From positions 310,001 to 374,000 of the forward strand of contig JAWPMO010000001.1 in the NCBI GenBank assembly GCA_033344875.1: a stretch of 64,000 nt of DNA, in the 5' to 3' direction. Positions within the stretch are counted from its first letter, which is position 1, and each line of letters starts with the position of its first letter. The notes below the pieces were generated by a model. It did no database searches and had not been told where the DNA came from. It was given only the letters and a program-made list of their open reading frames with translations. The translations under genes and the position numbers were made by a program. Positions 17,859 through 26,003 of the stretch are shown here, piece by piece. Source of the stretch: Ilumatobacteraceae bacterium (GTDB taxonomy: Bacteria; Actinomycetota; Acidimicrobiia; Acidimicrobiales; Ilumatobacteraceae).

Positions 17859-19354
17859 CGGCCACGCCAACCGAGCCGCGCACCTACCGGTTGTCGCAGC
17901 TCGTGCGAACCGGCCTGTTCGGATCGATGCCGACCTCGCAGGTGGTGGTGCTCGGTGTCGGTTGCGGCTTGTCGTTCGCGGGTGTCCTGCTGCGGCTGTT
18001 CCCTTGGGCGCTGCTTCCGGCGCTGATCGCGGCGGTCGTGGCGTTCAAACGCGTCGGCATCTGGTCGCTACACGAACTGATCCCCCTCAAGGTCAGCTGG
18101 TTGGCCCGACGTCGCTCACACGGCTGGTATCGGCGGGTGCCGATGCTCGCGCCGGGTGAGCGCGGTGCGGTGGACCTGCCACCGCCGATGGCCGGACTGG
18201 ACTTGCTCGACGTCGACGCGTCGTGGGTCGCTGCCCCGGATCGGCTGGCGGGCATCGGCGCGGTTCACGACCAGGACGCGTCCCTCGTCACGGGCGTGCT
18301 GCGCGTCACGGGGGACGGCCAGTTCTCGCTGCTGTCGGCCGACACACAGGACACCCGCGTCGGAATGTGGGGTGACGCGCTCGGCGCGTTCTGTCGAGAG
18401 CGTGCCGTCGTGTGCAGGATCGCGTGGCAGGAGTGGTCGACGTCGACTCGCCTCGACGCCCCGGTGGAGGACAACCAGCGATCGGGTGCGTTGGCGGTGG
18501 CCGCGGCCGACTACACGGAGCTGGTCACTCGGTCGGTGCCGCGGGTGGTCGGGCACGACACGTTGGTGTCCCTCTCGCTCGACCTTGCGAAGGTTCCGGC
18601 TCGCCGAGCTCGAGGCGCCGACGTCCTGTCGGCCGGGTTGCAGATGTTGGTGGAGGAGTTGCGGCTGTTCACGGTGCGGCTCGAAGCCGCGGGGCTTTCG
18701 GTGGGGGCTCCGCTCAGTCCGGCAGAGATCACCGCAGCGGTACGCCTGCGGTCGTCGCCGTTCGCCGACGCGCAGCAGCGGGCGTTGTCGTCGTCGCTGG
18801 CTGCCGGGCTCGGCATCGTGGCGGCGGACTTGGCGCCGATGGCGGTGTCGGAACAGTGGGAGCAGGTTCAGGTCGACGGTGCGCTGCATCGGTCGTGGTG
18901 GATCGAAGGGTGGCCACGTTCGGAGGTGCCGGCGGTGTGGATGGACCTGCTGTTGCTCGGCGGCGAGTGCACCCGCACCGTGAGCGTCGTGTTCGAACCG
19001 GTCGCTCCGTCCCAGTCGGCCCGCGAGGTCGACGAGGCGTCGGTGTCGCTGGAGTCGGCCGAGGCGGCCAAGTCGAAACGAGGCTTTCGTGTCCGCGCCG
19101 GCGATCGGCGGGCGCGGGAGGAGGTCGAGCGGCGTGAGCACGAACTCGTCGCCGGGTACGGCGAGCTGACGTACTGCGGGCTCGTCACGGTGTCGGCGCG
19201 CACGCTCGACGAGCTGGAGGACGCGAGCGCCGACTTCGAGCAGTCCGCCGGTCACGCCGGGGTTCAACTGCGTCCGCTGATCGGTCGCCATGGCCAGGGA
19301 TGGGTGTCGGCACTGCCACTCGGTCGCACCGTCGCGGAGCGGCGACGATGGTGA
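17855..19354 (+). CDS. SCO6880-family T4SS protein (PrgI/VirB3-like N-terminus)
   Basis: 499 residues. Two close membrane helices (about 31-70) with short charged ends, then a large soluble domain holding YRRVPMLAPGE, a QEWSTSTRLDAPVEDNQ segment and a C-terminal ELTYCGLVTVSARTLDELE stretch. This matches the SCO6880 family seen next to VirB4-type ATPases in actinobacterial conjugation loci, where the VirB3-like part is fused to the non-ATPase half of VirB4. The ATPase half follows as the next gene. Confidence 0.75.
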   Translation: MTATPTEPRTYRLSQLVRTGLFGSMPTSQVVVLGVGCGLSFAGVLLRLFPWALLPALIAAVVAFKRVGIWSLHELIPLKVSWLARRRSHGWYRRVPMLAPGERGAVDLPPPMAGLDLLDVDASWVAAPDRLAGIGAVHDQDASLVTGVLRVTGDGQFSLLSADTQDTRVGMWGDALGAFCRERAVVCRIAWQEWSTSTRLDAPVEDNQRSGALAVAAADYTELVTRSVPRVVGHDTLVSLSLDLAKVPARRARGADVLSAGLQMLVEELRLFTVRLEAAGLSVGAPLSPAEITAAVRLRSSPFADAQQRALSSSLAAGLGIVAADLAPMAVSEQWEQVQVDGALHRSWWIEGWPRSEVPAVWMDLLLLGGECTRTVSVVFEPVAPSQSAREVDEASVSLESAEAAKSKRGFRVRAGDRRAREEVERREHELVAGYGELTYCGLVTVSARTLDELEDASADFEQSAGHAGVQLRPLIGRHGQGWVSALPLGRTVAERRRW

Positions 19355-20643
19355 GGCGGTCGTGGCATCGTCGTCGGCCCGGGCTCGCTCTGCCGCGGCA
19401 TCGGGGCACGACCGCCAACCTGGCGTCGCTGTACCCGTGGCACACCGGGCCCGGTCCGACCAGCCGCGGGCCGTACCTCGGCGTGAACGTGACCGGCGGC
19501 GGGACTGGCTGGTTCTACGATCCGTTCGAGCTCTACGGCGGGGCGCTGACCGACTCCAACGTGCTGATCGCAGGCCGACCCGGCAAGGGCAAGTCGAGCG
19601 CGGTCAAGACGTTCCTGTATCGGGAAGTCGGCGTCTACGGCCAGAAGCGGTTCATCGCCGTCAACGACCCCAAGGGCGAGTACGGCGCACTCGGCGAGCG
19701 GCTCGGGATGGCGTCCGTCAAGCTCCACCCCGGCGGCACCCACCGCCTCAACCCACTCGACCCAGCGCCCGGCGACCGGGACGACCGCGGGCTGCTCGGC
19801 CGCCAGCGGCTTGTCGTCGGAATGCTCTCGGTTGTGCTCGACCGACGGCTCGAACCCGCCGAGGAGTCCCTCACCTCCCAGGCAATCGCCCACCTCGCGT
19901 CGACGGGGGAGCGGTTCGATTTGGCCGACCTCGCCCGGGTCGTCGCCGACCCACCGTCGGAACTGCTCGCATCCGACGAGTTCACCGCCATGTCCGAAGT
20001 CGAGATGCGCGCCGCCGCGGTACCGGTCCGGTTCGCGCTCGGCAAGCTGCTCGACCGGACGTTGCGCGGCATGTTCGACGGCCCCACCAACGTGTCGGTC
20101 GACTGGGAGCAAGGCGCGGGTGTCGTCATCGACCTGTCCGCCGTGTTCCAGGACCGCGAGGCGCTCCCGCTCGTGATGATGGCCGCCACCTCATGGCTCC
20201 AGTCAGCGATGACGGCGCTCGCCCCCGGCCGCCGCGGTCTCCAGGTCGACGACGAGGTGTGGGCGCTGCTGGCCAACGAGTGGACCGTGCGCCATCTGCA
20301 GGCGCGGCTCAAGCTGTGCCGCCATTGGGGCATCTGCAACATGTTGGTGTGCCACCGCCTGTCCGATCTGCGCGCCCAGGCCGCCGACGGCTCAGCTGCC
20401 CAGAAGGTCGCCGCGGGGTTGCTCGGCGACACCGGCACACGGATCTTCTTCCAGCAGGCCCCCGACCAGGTCGCCGACGCCACCGAGCTGCTCGGTCTCA
20501 CCGTCGCAGAGGCCCGCCACCTCCCACGCCTTGTCAAAGGCAGGGCCCTGTGGCGGGTGGGGGAGCACGCCGCGATCGTGCACCACGTGCTGTCGCCGAC
20601 CGAAGCCGCGATCTGCGACACCGACCAAGCGATGGCTGCGTGA
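19348..20643 (+). CDS. VirB4/TraC-like T4SS ATPase
   Basis: 431 residues. Walker A is IAGRPGKGKSSAVKTF (about residue 72), followed by FIAVNDPKGEYGALGERL and RLNPLDP, typical of VirB4/TraC ATPases in actinobacteria; the Walker B area reads GLQVDDEVWALLAN, with DDE in place of DE(A/G), and MLVCHRLSDL follows. It drives assembly or substrate transport. Start ATG 19348 has GGAG eight bases upstream; the following GTG is an alternative that overlaps the previous stop. Confidence 0.85.
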   Translation: MVRRSWHRRRPGLALPRHRGTTANLASLYPWHTGPGPTSRGPYLGVNVTGGGTGWFYDPFELYGGALTDSNVLIAGRPGKGKSSAVKTFLYREVGVYGQKRFIAVNDPKGEYGALGERLGMASVKLHPGGTHRLNPLDPAPGDRDDRGLLGRQRLVVGMLSVVLDRRLEPAEESLTSQAIAHLASTGERFDLADLARVVADPPSELLASDEFTAMSEVEMRAAAVPVRFALGKLLDRTLRGMFDGPTNVSVDWEQGAGVVIDLSAVFQDREALPLVMMAATSWLQSAMTALAPGRRGLQVDDEVWALLANEWTVRHLQARLKLCRHWGICNMLVCHRLSDLRAQAADGSAAQKVAAGLLGDTGTRIFFQQAPDQVADATELLGLTVAEARHLPRLVKGRALWRVGEHAAIVHHVLSPTEAAICDTDQAMAA

Positions 20644-20649
20644 GTCGGC

Positions 20650-21750
20650 GTGGCGAACCCGAGGTACGACCGCGACGAGGTGCTCCGCCGGACCGATCTC
20701 GCCGCGCTCCTCGACGAGTTGTCCGGTCGGGCGACCGGGCACGGACGATCGGCCCGGTGGCACTGCCCGGTGCCGGATCACGACGACGTACACCCGTCGG
20801 TGACGATCCGGGTCGATCGGCGCGGGGTCGAACGCTGGAAGTGCTGGTCGTTCGGACACGGCGGTACCGCCATCGACGCCCTCTCCTACGCCCGCGGCGC
20901 GCGTTTCCGTGACGCACTCCAGGAGCTCGCCTGCCGCTCCGGCGTCGCTCCCGACGAAGTGGGAGTACGCACGATCCGTCGGCCGCTCGAACCACGCACT
21001 CCCACCCCGCTGCAGCCACCGGCGGTGAAGTACATCGAAGCGTGTGAACGGCTTCTCTGGGAGCCCGCTGGACGGCGTGTTCTCGAGTACCTGATCGACG
21101 AACGCGGACTCGACGCCGACGTACTGCGCGCCAACCGCGTCGGAGCCGACCCTGGCACCCGCCAGCTCCGCCGCGCCGGTGGGCTCCCCAAGGACGGCGT
21201 CGGTGCGGTGTTCCCGGCGATCGACGCCGACGGGCGGCTCGGCTACTTCCAGACCCGCTACCTCGACCCGCGACCCAACAGATCGAAGTACGGGAACCCA
21301 ACCAGCCGGCACGGCGACAACCCACGTCACGGATGGACCCGTCCCACCAGCGAACCCAAGCAGCCGGTCGTGATCTGCGAGGGCTACCCAGACGCCTACA
21401 CCGCAAACGGCGCTGGCTACACGGCCGTCGCAGTGCTCGGCACCGGTAACGCCACCGCTTCGCTTGCCGAACAGATCGCCCCGCGACTGGATGGGCGGCC
21501 AGTGATCTTGGCGCTCGACGGCGACGAAGCCGGCCAGGCCGCAACGAAGTATTTCCGATCGGGATTCGAGCGGTGTGGCATCATGGTGGTCGAGCTTCCC
21601 GTCCCGTCTGGGATGGACTTGAACAGTTGGGTGCGCGGCGCCCGGCAGGTTCCGGACCTCGGTCGTGGGACACGACCCACTCCATACCCGAACGACACCG
21701 CCGCGCCAGCACGGCCCCCGGTGCCGGACCCGGCGATCCCAGGTCGCTGA
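20650..21750 (+). CDS. CHC2/Toprim DNA primase-like protein
   Basis: 366 residues. Residues 38-80 hold a zinc-finger-like segment, CPVPDHDDVHPSV ... WKCWSFGHGGTAIDA, in which the usual Cys-x2-Cys second pair reads Cys-x4-His. A Toprim domain follows (VVICEGYPDAYTA, AVLGTGNAT, ILALDGDEAGQAA), with the acidic residues for metal binding. It probably primes the complementary strand after transfer or helps the element replicate. The C-terminal 30 residues are Pro-rich. Seven bases after the VirB4-type gene. Confidence 0.8.
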   Translation: MANPRYDRDEVLRRTDLAALLDELSGRATGHGRSARWHCPVPDHDDVHPSVTIRVDRRGVERWKCWSFGHGGTAIDALSYARGARFRDALQELACRSGVAPDEVGVRTIRRPLEPRTPTPLQPPAVKYIEACERLLWEPAGRRVLEYLIDERGLDADVLRANRVGADPGTRQLRRAGGLPKDGVGAVFPAIDADGRLGYFQTRYLDPRPNRSKYGNPTSRHGDNPRHGWTRPTSEPKQPVVICEGYPDAYTANGAGYTAVAVLGTGNATASLAEQIAPRLDGRPVILALDGDEAGQAATKYFRSGFERCGIMVVELPVPSGMDLNSWVRGARQVPDLGRGTRPTPYPNDTAAPARPPVPDPAIPGR

Positions 21751-21761
21751 GGAGGAACCGG

Positions 21762-22232
21762 ATGACAACGCTTCCCGACTACTGGTTCGTGTACATCACG
21801 ATCAACGACGACCTCGATCGGTCGGAGCTCACGGCCATCACACCGGCCGCGATGAACCGCCGCGAGATGTCGATCAATGGCCGCAAAGTGCTCGCCGCGG
21901 TCGAGATGTTCTGCGAAACGAACGACCATGGCAGGGTCGTGTTCCTCGCCGACGTCACTGCCTGGCTGCACTACGACAAGGGGTTCGAGTGGCACGACCT
22001 CGACGTCGACCTCGACGAAGCAATCGCCACCCTCCACGAGAGCGGACCCTCGATCGTCCTGCACGCCGACCCCACCGCACTCGCAGTGGCTGCCTGCGGG
22101 CGGGCCAACATGGTGCTCCTTGCGCCCGGTCAACCGGAGGAGCGAGCCGGGGACTTCGACGCCGAAGTGCGCGCCGATATCGTCGACGTGCTCACGGCCA
22201 ACTGGCACGTCGTGGCGCCGGGTGTCGGATGA
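21762..22232 (+). CDS. Hypothetical protein at the end of the T4SS operon
   Basis: 156 residues, acidic, no signal peptide or membrane helix. GAGGAGG lies just before the ATG, so translation is well supported. It contains YWFVYITINDDLDRSE and GFEWHDLDVDLDEAI, but no family is recognised. Last gene of the operon before the accessory zone begins. Confidence 0.55.
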   Translation: MTTLPDYWFVYITINDDLDRSELTAITPAAMNRREMSINGRKVLAAVEMFCETNDHGRVVFLADVTAWLHYDKGFEWHDLDVDLDEAIATLHESGPSIVLHADPTALAVAACGRANMVLLAPGQPEERAGDFDAEVRADIVDVLTANWHVVAPGVG

Positions 22233-22409
22233 CCTGACGTCCCCGGGCAACGTGAGGCCGGTGGCAGCCGCAAATGGATGCGGACATGCCCCGAGTCGAC
22301 TCACGGCCGCGCGTTACGAGCGGTGCAGCGGCGAGCAATGTGCCGGTACTGCTCGGGCAGATGGCTTCTCCGTGACGTGGCGATATCGCGCGCTTGTGTC
22401 GAAGGGTCG

Positions 22410-23441
22410 TCAATCTCGGTAGGGCTGCTCAGCTCGACCGATCGCGACGGCGGTGCCGGATGATCCGGTGCCAATGAACCAGAACGTGCCCTCCTCGTCG
22501 TAGCTGCCGCCCCGGCCGGGGTTCGGCAATCCGCTGACCCATGACTCGCTGCCGGTCGCGATGTTGATGGCGTGCACATCGGTGCCGACGGGAACGGCGA
22601 TCATCTCGTCGGAGATCTGGGCGATCAGGTGTGGGCGGGTGGGCCGATCAGGTGTGGCGCAGGAACTCGCAGCGCTGCCAGAGCTGCTCGCCGTCGCGCG
22701 CTGTCCATGCGACAAGCGGCGACGCCGACGCCGGGCCGGCGGTAGCGCGGCGACGAACCCAGGGACGGTGTCTTGCCAGACGACCGAGTCGTCGCGGGAC
22801 ACGGACACCTCGATCACTTGTCGAGCAGACCCACCGCCTGCGGTGGACAGCTCCAGACCGTCGGCTTGCGTCGGCGGGATGCCGATGCCGAACGACACCG
22901 CATCCGATGTGATCTCATCAGCGTCGGAGGCGTCCTCGCCCGTGGTCGGTTCGACCACCATGATCGGTGTTTCATCAACGGACCCATCGAGTACCCACAA
23001 CAGGTCGCCGCCGCGCAGCGTCGCCTCCGGTGCGTTCAGCTGCCGCCGCCAGCGCTCCTCACCAGTCGCTGCGTCCAACCCCACAACGGCGTCGCCAGTC
23101 AACGCGCCGACCACTGGTCCCGCTGCGGCAATCCCACCGAGGAACTCGACGGCGCCACCATCGAACTCGGAACACCACACGATCTCTCCCGAGTCGATCG
23201 CGATGCCGCGCACCACGTGTTCGATGGAGCTGACGACGGCGACGTCGTCAAAGACAGCCGCTCCATCCGGCCAGCCGACAGGCATGGACCATCGTGGTTC
23301 GCCGGAGTCGACGTCGAAGCCGACCACACCGCCCGGACCAGTCGCGCCATCTTCGCAGCCCCGATCGGCGACTTCGTCGCCCCCGCAGCCGACCAACGCC
23401 AGAGCCGCAATCGAGGCCAACATGGCCGGTCGAGCAACCAT
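22410..23441 (-). CDS. PQQ-like beta-propeller lipoprotein, central part out of phase
   Basis: About 343 residues. The signal peptide ends at ALALVGCGG, a lipobox. Repeats such as VVGFDVDSGEPRWSMPVG, IAIDSGEIVWCSEF and VVGLDAATGEERWRRQL are PQQ/WD-type propeller blades. In the stretch around 22640-22745 the used frame turns Arg- and Ser-rich, while the next frame encodes a blade-like LVAWTARDGEQLWQRCEF; so two compensating shifts have replaced one blade. A 13-base sequence, CGATCAGGTGTGG, is repeated 23 bp apart at 22622 and 22645. The start is uncertain; in-frame starts lie upstream to 23495. Confidence 0.6.
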   Translation of the reverse strand: MVARPAMLASIAALALVGCGGDEVADRGCEDGATGPGGVVGFDVDSGEPRWSMPVGWPDGAAVFDDVAVVSSIEHVVRGIAIDSGEIVWCSEFDGGAVEFLGGIAAAGPVVGALTGDAVVGLDAATGEERWRRQLNAPEATLRGGDLLWVLDGSVDETPIMVVEPTTGEDASDADEITSDAVSFGIGIPPTQADGLELSTAGGGSARQVIEVSVSRDDSVVWQDTVPGFVAALPPARRRRRRLSHGQRATASSSGSAASSCATPDRPTRPHLIAQISDEMIAVPVGTDVHAINIATGSESWVSGLPNPGRGGSYDEEGTFWFIGTGSSGTAVAIGRAEQPYRD

Positions 23442-23533
23442 CTGACGAGCCTGCCACATCCTCAGATCGTCCGCCTGCTGTCTCGGCGCCGCCACGCATA
23501 TCGCGCGTCGCCACTGGCGCTCCGCCAGCGCGT

Positions 23534-23585
23534 GAACGGCACGTCAGGCGGAGCGTTACGGCGACCGAGCCGCTCGATAATCGCG
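23534..23585 (+). repeat. Left repeat unit of recombinase element 1
   Basis: GAACGGCACGTCAGGCGG with GAGCGTTACG ending at 23560, ten variable bases, then CGCTCGATAATCGCG. The same 52-base layout, with the same ten-base gap, occurs at 28047-28098 in front of the second recombinase. The GAGCGTTACG part is found inverted at 25142-25151 region after recombinase 1. Confidence 0.6.
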
Positions 23586-23590
23586 ACGGG

Positions 23591-23863
23591 TCAAGCAGTC
23601 TCGACGAGGTGTCCGTAGCGCTGTTGGGCGGCCTGGGCTGACGTGCCGAGGAGTTCGCCGATGCGTTGCCAGGACAGCCCCTTGCTGCGGGCGGCAGTGA
23701 CGGCTTCGACGATCTGACGCTCGCCGCGAGCCCTCGCGATCGCGGCGCGTTGGATCAGGTACTCCTCGACGGGTCGCTCGTTGCCGGGCTGAGGGTCGTA
23801 GTCCTCGAACCGCTTGGCGAGTTCGTCAGCGTGGTCGAGGATCTCTTGGATCGATCGCGGCAT
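23591..23863 (-). CDS. Antitoxin-like HTH protein
   Basis: 90 residues. N-terminal helix IQEILDHADELAKRFEDY, then a C-terminal HTH-like part (SWQRIGELLGTSAQAAQQRYG). Downstream of a toxin-like gene with only one base between TGA and ATG, the layout of a toxin-antitoxin operon. It is likely the antitoxin and autorepressor. It lies just inside the left repeat of recombinase element 1. Confidence 0.6.
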   Translation of the reverse strand: MPRSIQEILDHADELAKRFEDYDPQPGNERPVEEYLIQRAAIARARGERQIVEAVTAARSKGLSWQRIGELLGTSAQAAQQRYGHLVETA

Positions 23864-23864
23864 C

Positions 23865-24088
23865 TCAGGTCTCCAGGAACTTGGCTCGAGCGGGCATGGC
23901 GTGGACGATGAAGTCGATGCCATCGGATTGGGCGACGCCGATCTCGAGCATTCGGCCGGCGGTGTCCGCGCCGATGAGCATGGTGAGGTCGTCGAGGTCG
24001 AACACTCGGATGGGTGTCGGTAGGCGTGCAGCATGTCGGTGTCGGAGATCTGGTGCTTGCGGGCCGAGGGCACGATCACCGGATCCAC
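23865..24088 (-). pseudogene. Frameshifted small toxin gene (BrnT-like pattern)
   Basis: From a GTG at 24088 the frame reads ISDTDMLHAYRHP and then leaves phase. With one base added in the C run at 24012-24014 (minus strand) it continues as IRVFDLDDLTMLIG ... IDFIVHAMPARAKFLE and stops at 23865, one base before the antitoxin. HAMPARAKFL is like the C-terminus of small BrnT-like toxins. The repaired product would be 74 residues. Either the toxin is inactivated or the run was miscalled; the antitoxin is intact. Confidence 0.6.
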
Positions 24089-24163
24089 GCCGTCAACTTA
24101 CCTTGATGTAGCGGTGGTGTAGTGCTCGGCTGGTTGTCCCTTCACCTCGACAGGAGCAGCACC

Positions 24164-25111
24164 ATGATCAGCACCACGTTCACCAGCCCGTTCGACGCCC
24201 CGCCCGCCGGCGACCTCGTCGCCGTTGATCTCGATCCTCGCCGCCAGGTAGCGCATCGCGCGATCGCCGGCTATCTCGCGGGCTACTCGGGCGCGACGCT
24301 GGACGCCTATCGGCTCGATCTGCGCCAATGGGTGACCTGGCTCGACGGCAACGGGGTCGACATCCTGAGCGTCCAGCGTGCTCACATCGAGCTGTACGCG
24401 AGGTGGTCCGAAGAGCACGGCCTTGCCCGCTCGACGATCAGTCGGAGGCTGTCGACGATCTGTGGCTTCTATCGTTACTGCTCCCAGGAAGCTGTCATCG
24501 ATCGCGACCCGGCCACCTACGTGCGCCGCCCGAAGATCGACTACGAGTCCCACACGCTCGGTCTCGATCGCAACGAGCTCGGCGCGTTCTTGGTCCAGGC
24601 CGGACTGTGCGGCGGCCGCGACCACGCGTTGATGTGCCTGCTGGCGTTGAACGGGCTGCGGATCTCCGAAGCCCTCGGCGCCGACATCGAGAACCTCGAC
24701 TACCAGCGCGGGCACCGCACACTGTTCGTGCACCGCAAGGGACACAAGACCGCCACCATCCCGCTCGCACCGCGCACGGCGACATCGCTCGACCTGTACA
24801 TCGGTGAACGCAGCAGTGGACCGATCTTCCTCAACGCCGACGGCACCCGTCGACTCGACCGGCACGCCGCGGCGAGGATCGTGCGACGGTTGGCGAAGGC
24901 TGCCGGGATCGACAAGCGGATCAGTCCGCACTCGCTGCGCCACAGCTTCATCACAGCGGCCCTCGACGCCGGCGTCCCGCTCCGTGATGTCCAAGAGGCC
25001 GCGTCGCATGCCGACCCGAGAACAACGATGCGCTACGACCGAGGCCGAGGATCACTCGACCGGCACGCCACCTACATCGTTGCCACGTTCGTCGCCGGCG
25101 CCAGCCGATGA
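24164..25111 (+). CDS. Tyrosine recombinase 1
   Basis: 315 residues, XerC/D-like. SAM-like N-terminal domain (about 30-115), catalytic domain from about 140 with Arg in NGLRISEAL, Lys in HRKGHK, HxxR in HSLRHSF, His in SHADPRTT and Tyr in TMRYDRGR, so all six catalytic residues are present. It cuts and rejoins DNA through a phosphotyrosine link. GACAGGAG precedes the ATG. The protein differs from recombinase 2 (28176-29123) at about 14 positions. No excisionase is seen beside it. Confidence 0.9.
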   Translation: MISTTFTSPFDAPPAGDLVAVDLDPRRQVAHRAIAGYLAGYSGATLDAYRLDLRQWVTWLDGNGVDILSVQRAHIELYARWSEEHGLARSTISRRLSTICGFYRYCSQEAVIDRDPATYVRRPKIDYESHTLGLDRNELGAFLVQAGLCGGRDHALMCLLALNGLRISEALGADIENLDYQRGHRTLFVHRKGHKTATIPLAPRTATSLDLYIGERSSGPIFLNADGTRRLDRHAAARIVRRLAKAAGIDKRISPHSLRHSFITAALDAGVPLRDVQEAASHADPRTTMRYDRGRGSLDRHATYIVATFVAGASR

Positions 25112-25115
25112 CCAC

Positions 25116-25163
25116 CGTCGGCGGTCAGAGCGGACCGCCGACGTAACGCTCGAGTGCCGGTTC
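25116..25163 (+). repeat. Right repeat R1 with 11-6-11 dyad
   Basis: Four bases after the recombinase 1 stop codon lies CGTCGGCGGTC, a 6-base spacer AGAGCG, and GACCGCCGACG: perfect 11-base arms, 25116-25143. This is the size and symmetry of a Xer/dif-type core site, though it could instead be a terminator hairpin. It runs on into TAACGCTCGAG and TGCCGGTTC, the inverted counterpart of the left repeat. Confidence 0.6.
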
Positions 25164-25219
25164 CAGAGTCGGTCTGTGATCGGCGTGCGGCCGTGAATAT
25201 CGAGCACTCGGTTGGTGAG

Positions 25220-25921
25220 TCAGTCCTTCATGACTGCTGACGCGTCGACGCACAGCACGCCCGTGTTCCCGTCTTGGTCGGCGATGACGGTCAGGAAGGG
25301 TGCTTGGCTGTCGTCGACGACGGTCCCGCCTGCGTCGACGGCGGCGACGATTCGCTGCTCGCGCACTTCGGGTGCGACGTACACCTCGATGTGGAACCGT
25401 TGACGTGGGTTCTCGTCGGGGTCTCCGAACCACAGGTTCGGGACGCGGCCCATCCCGTCGCGGATCTCGTCGCTTGGGGTGCCGCGACCCTGGTCGTCCG
25501 GGCACCCGGTCAACAGCGCGGCCCACACCGGAGCGATGGTGCCCGAATCCTCCGTGTCAAGGCCGAGCTCGATCACGCTCACCGAGGCCGGATCGGCGCC
25601 GAGTCCGTGGTAGGAGGCGATCTCGGTGATTCGTCGCGCGAGATCGATGTCCTGCTGTGTCACCCACTCGACGACGTGTTCTTTTCCTTCGTCGTCGCGG
25701 TAGATGGCGTCGTCGCTGACCAACTTGAGGTCGACGAACCCGTCGCCGATCGACACCCGAGGGTGATGTCCGAGCGAATCTCCCGCCTCGCCGACCGCAG
25801 CGACGAACCGTGCGGCACCGCTGAAGCCCCCGACGAGATAGCGGGCGTGCAGTCCCTGGGCCAGCTTGCGCCAGTCGGCCAAGCCGGCTTCGGCGATCGT
25901 TTCACCCATCAACATGTCCAT
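25220..25921 (-). CDS. Pterin-4a-carbinolamine dehydratase-like domain fused to glyoxalase-like domain
   Basis: 233 residues. The first ~100 residues carry the dehydratase signature GHHPRVSIGDGFVDLKL ... VTQQDIDLARRITEIAS. The second half (SVIELGLDTEDSGTIAPVWA ... RQRFHIEVYVAPE) is a VOC/glyoxalase-like domain. Such fusions occur in actinobacteria, with unclear substrates. The ATG at 25921 is used; no clear ribosome site sets the start. It has no obvious link to the mobile genes next to it. Confidence 0.75.
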   Translation of the reverse strand: MDMLMGETIAEAGLADWRKLAQGLHARYLVGGFSGAARFVAAVGEAGDSLGHHPRVSIGDGFVDLKLVSDDAIYRDDEGKEHVVEWVTQQDIDLARRITEIASYHGLGADPASVSVIELGLDTEDSGTIAPVWAALLTGCPDDQGRGTPSDEIRDGMGRVPNLWFGDPDENPRQRFHIEVYVAPEVREQRIVAAVDAGGTVVDDSQAPFLTVIADQDGNTGVLCVDASAVMKD

Positions 25922-26003
25922 GAGCAGCGACCGTACCTTGCCTCCCGCCGCTGGCTCGCGCGTCCGGGCTGCGCGATGCGATCGGTCCCGGGCTCGGTCG
26001 TGT

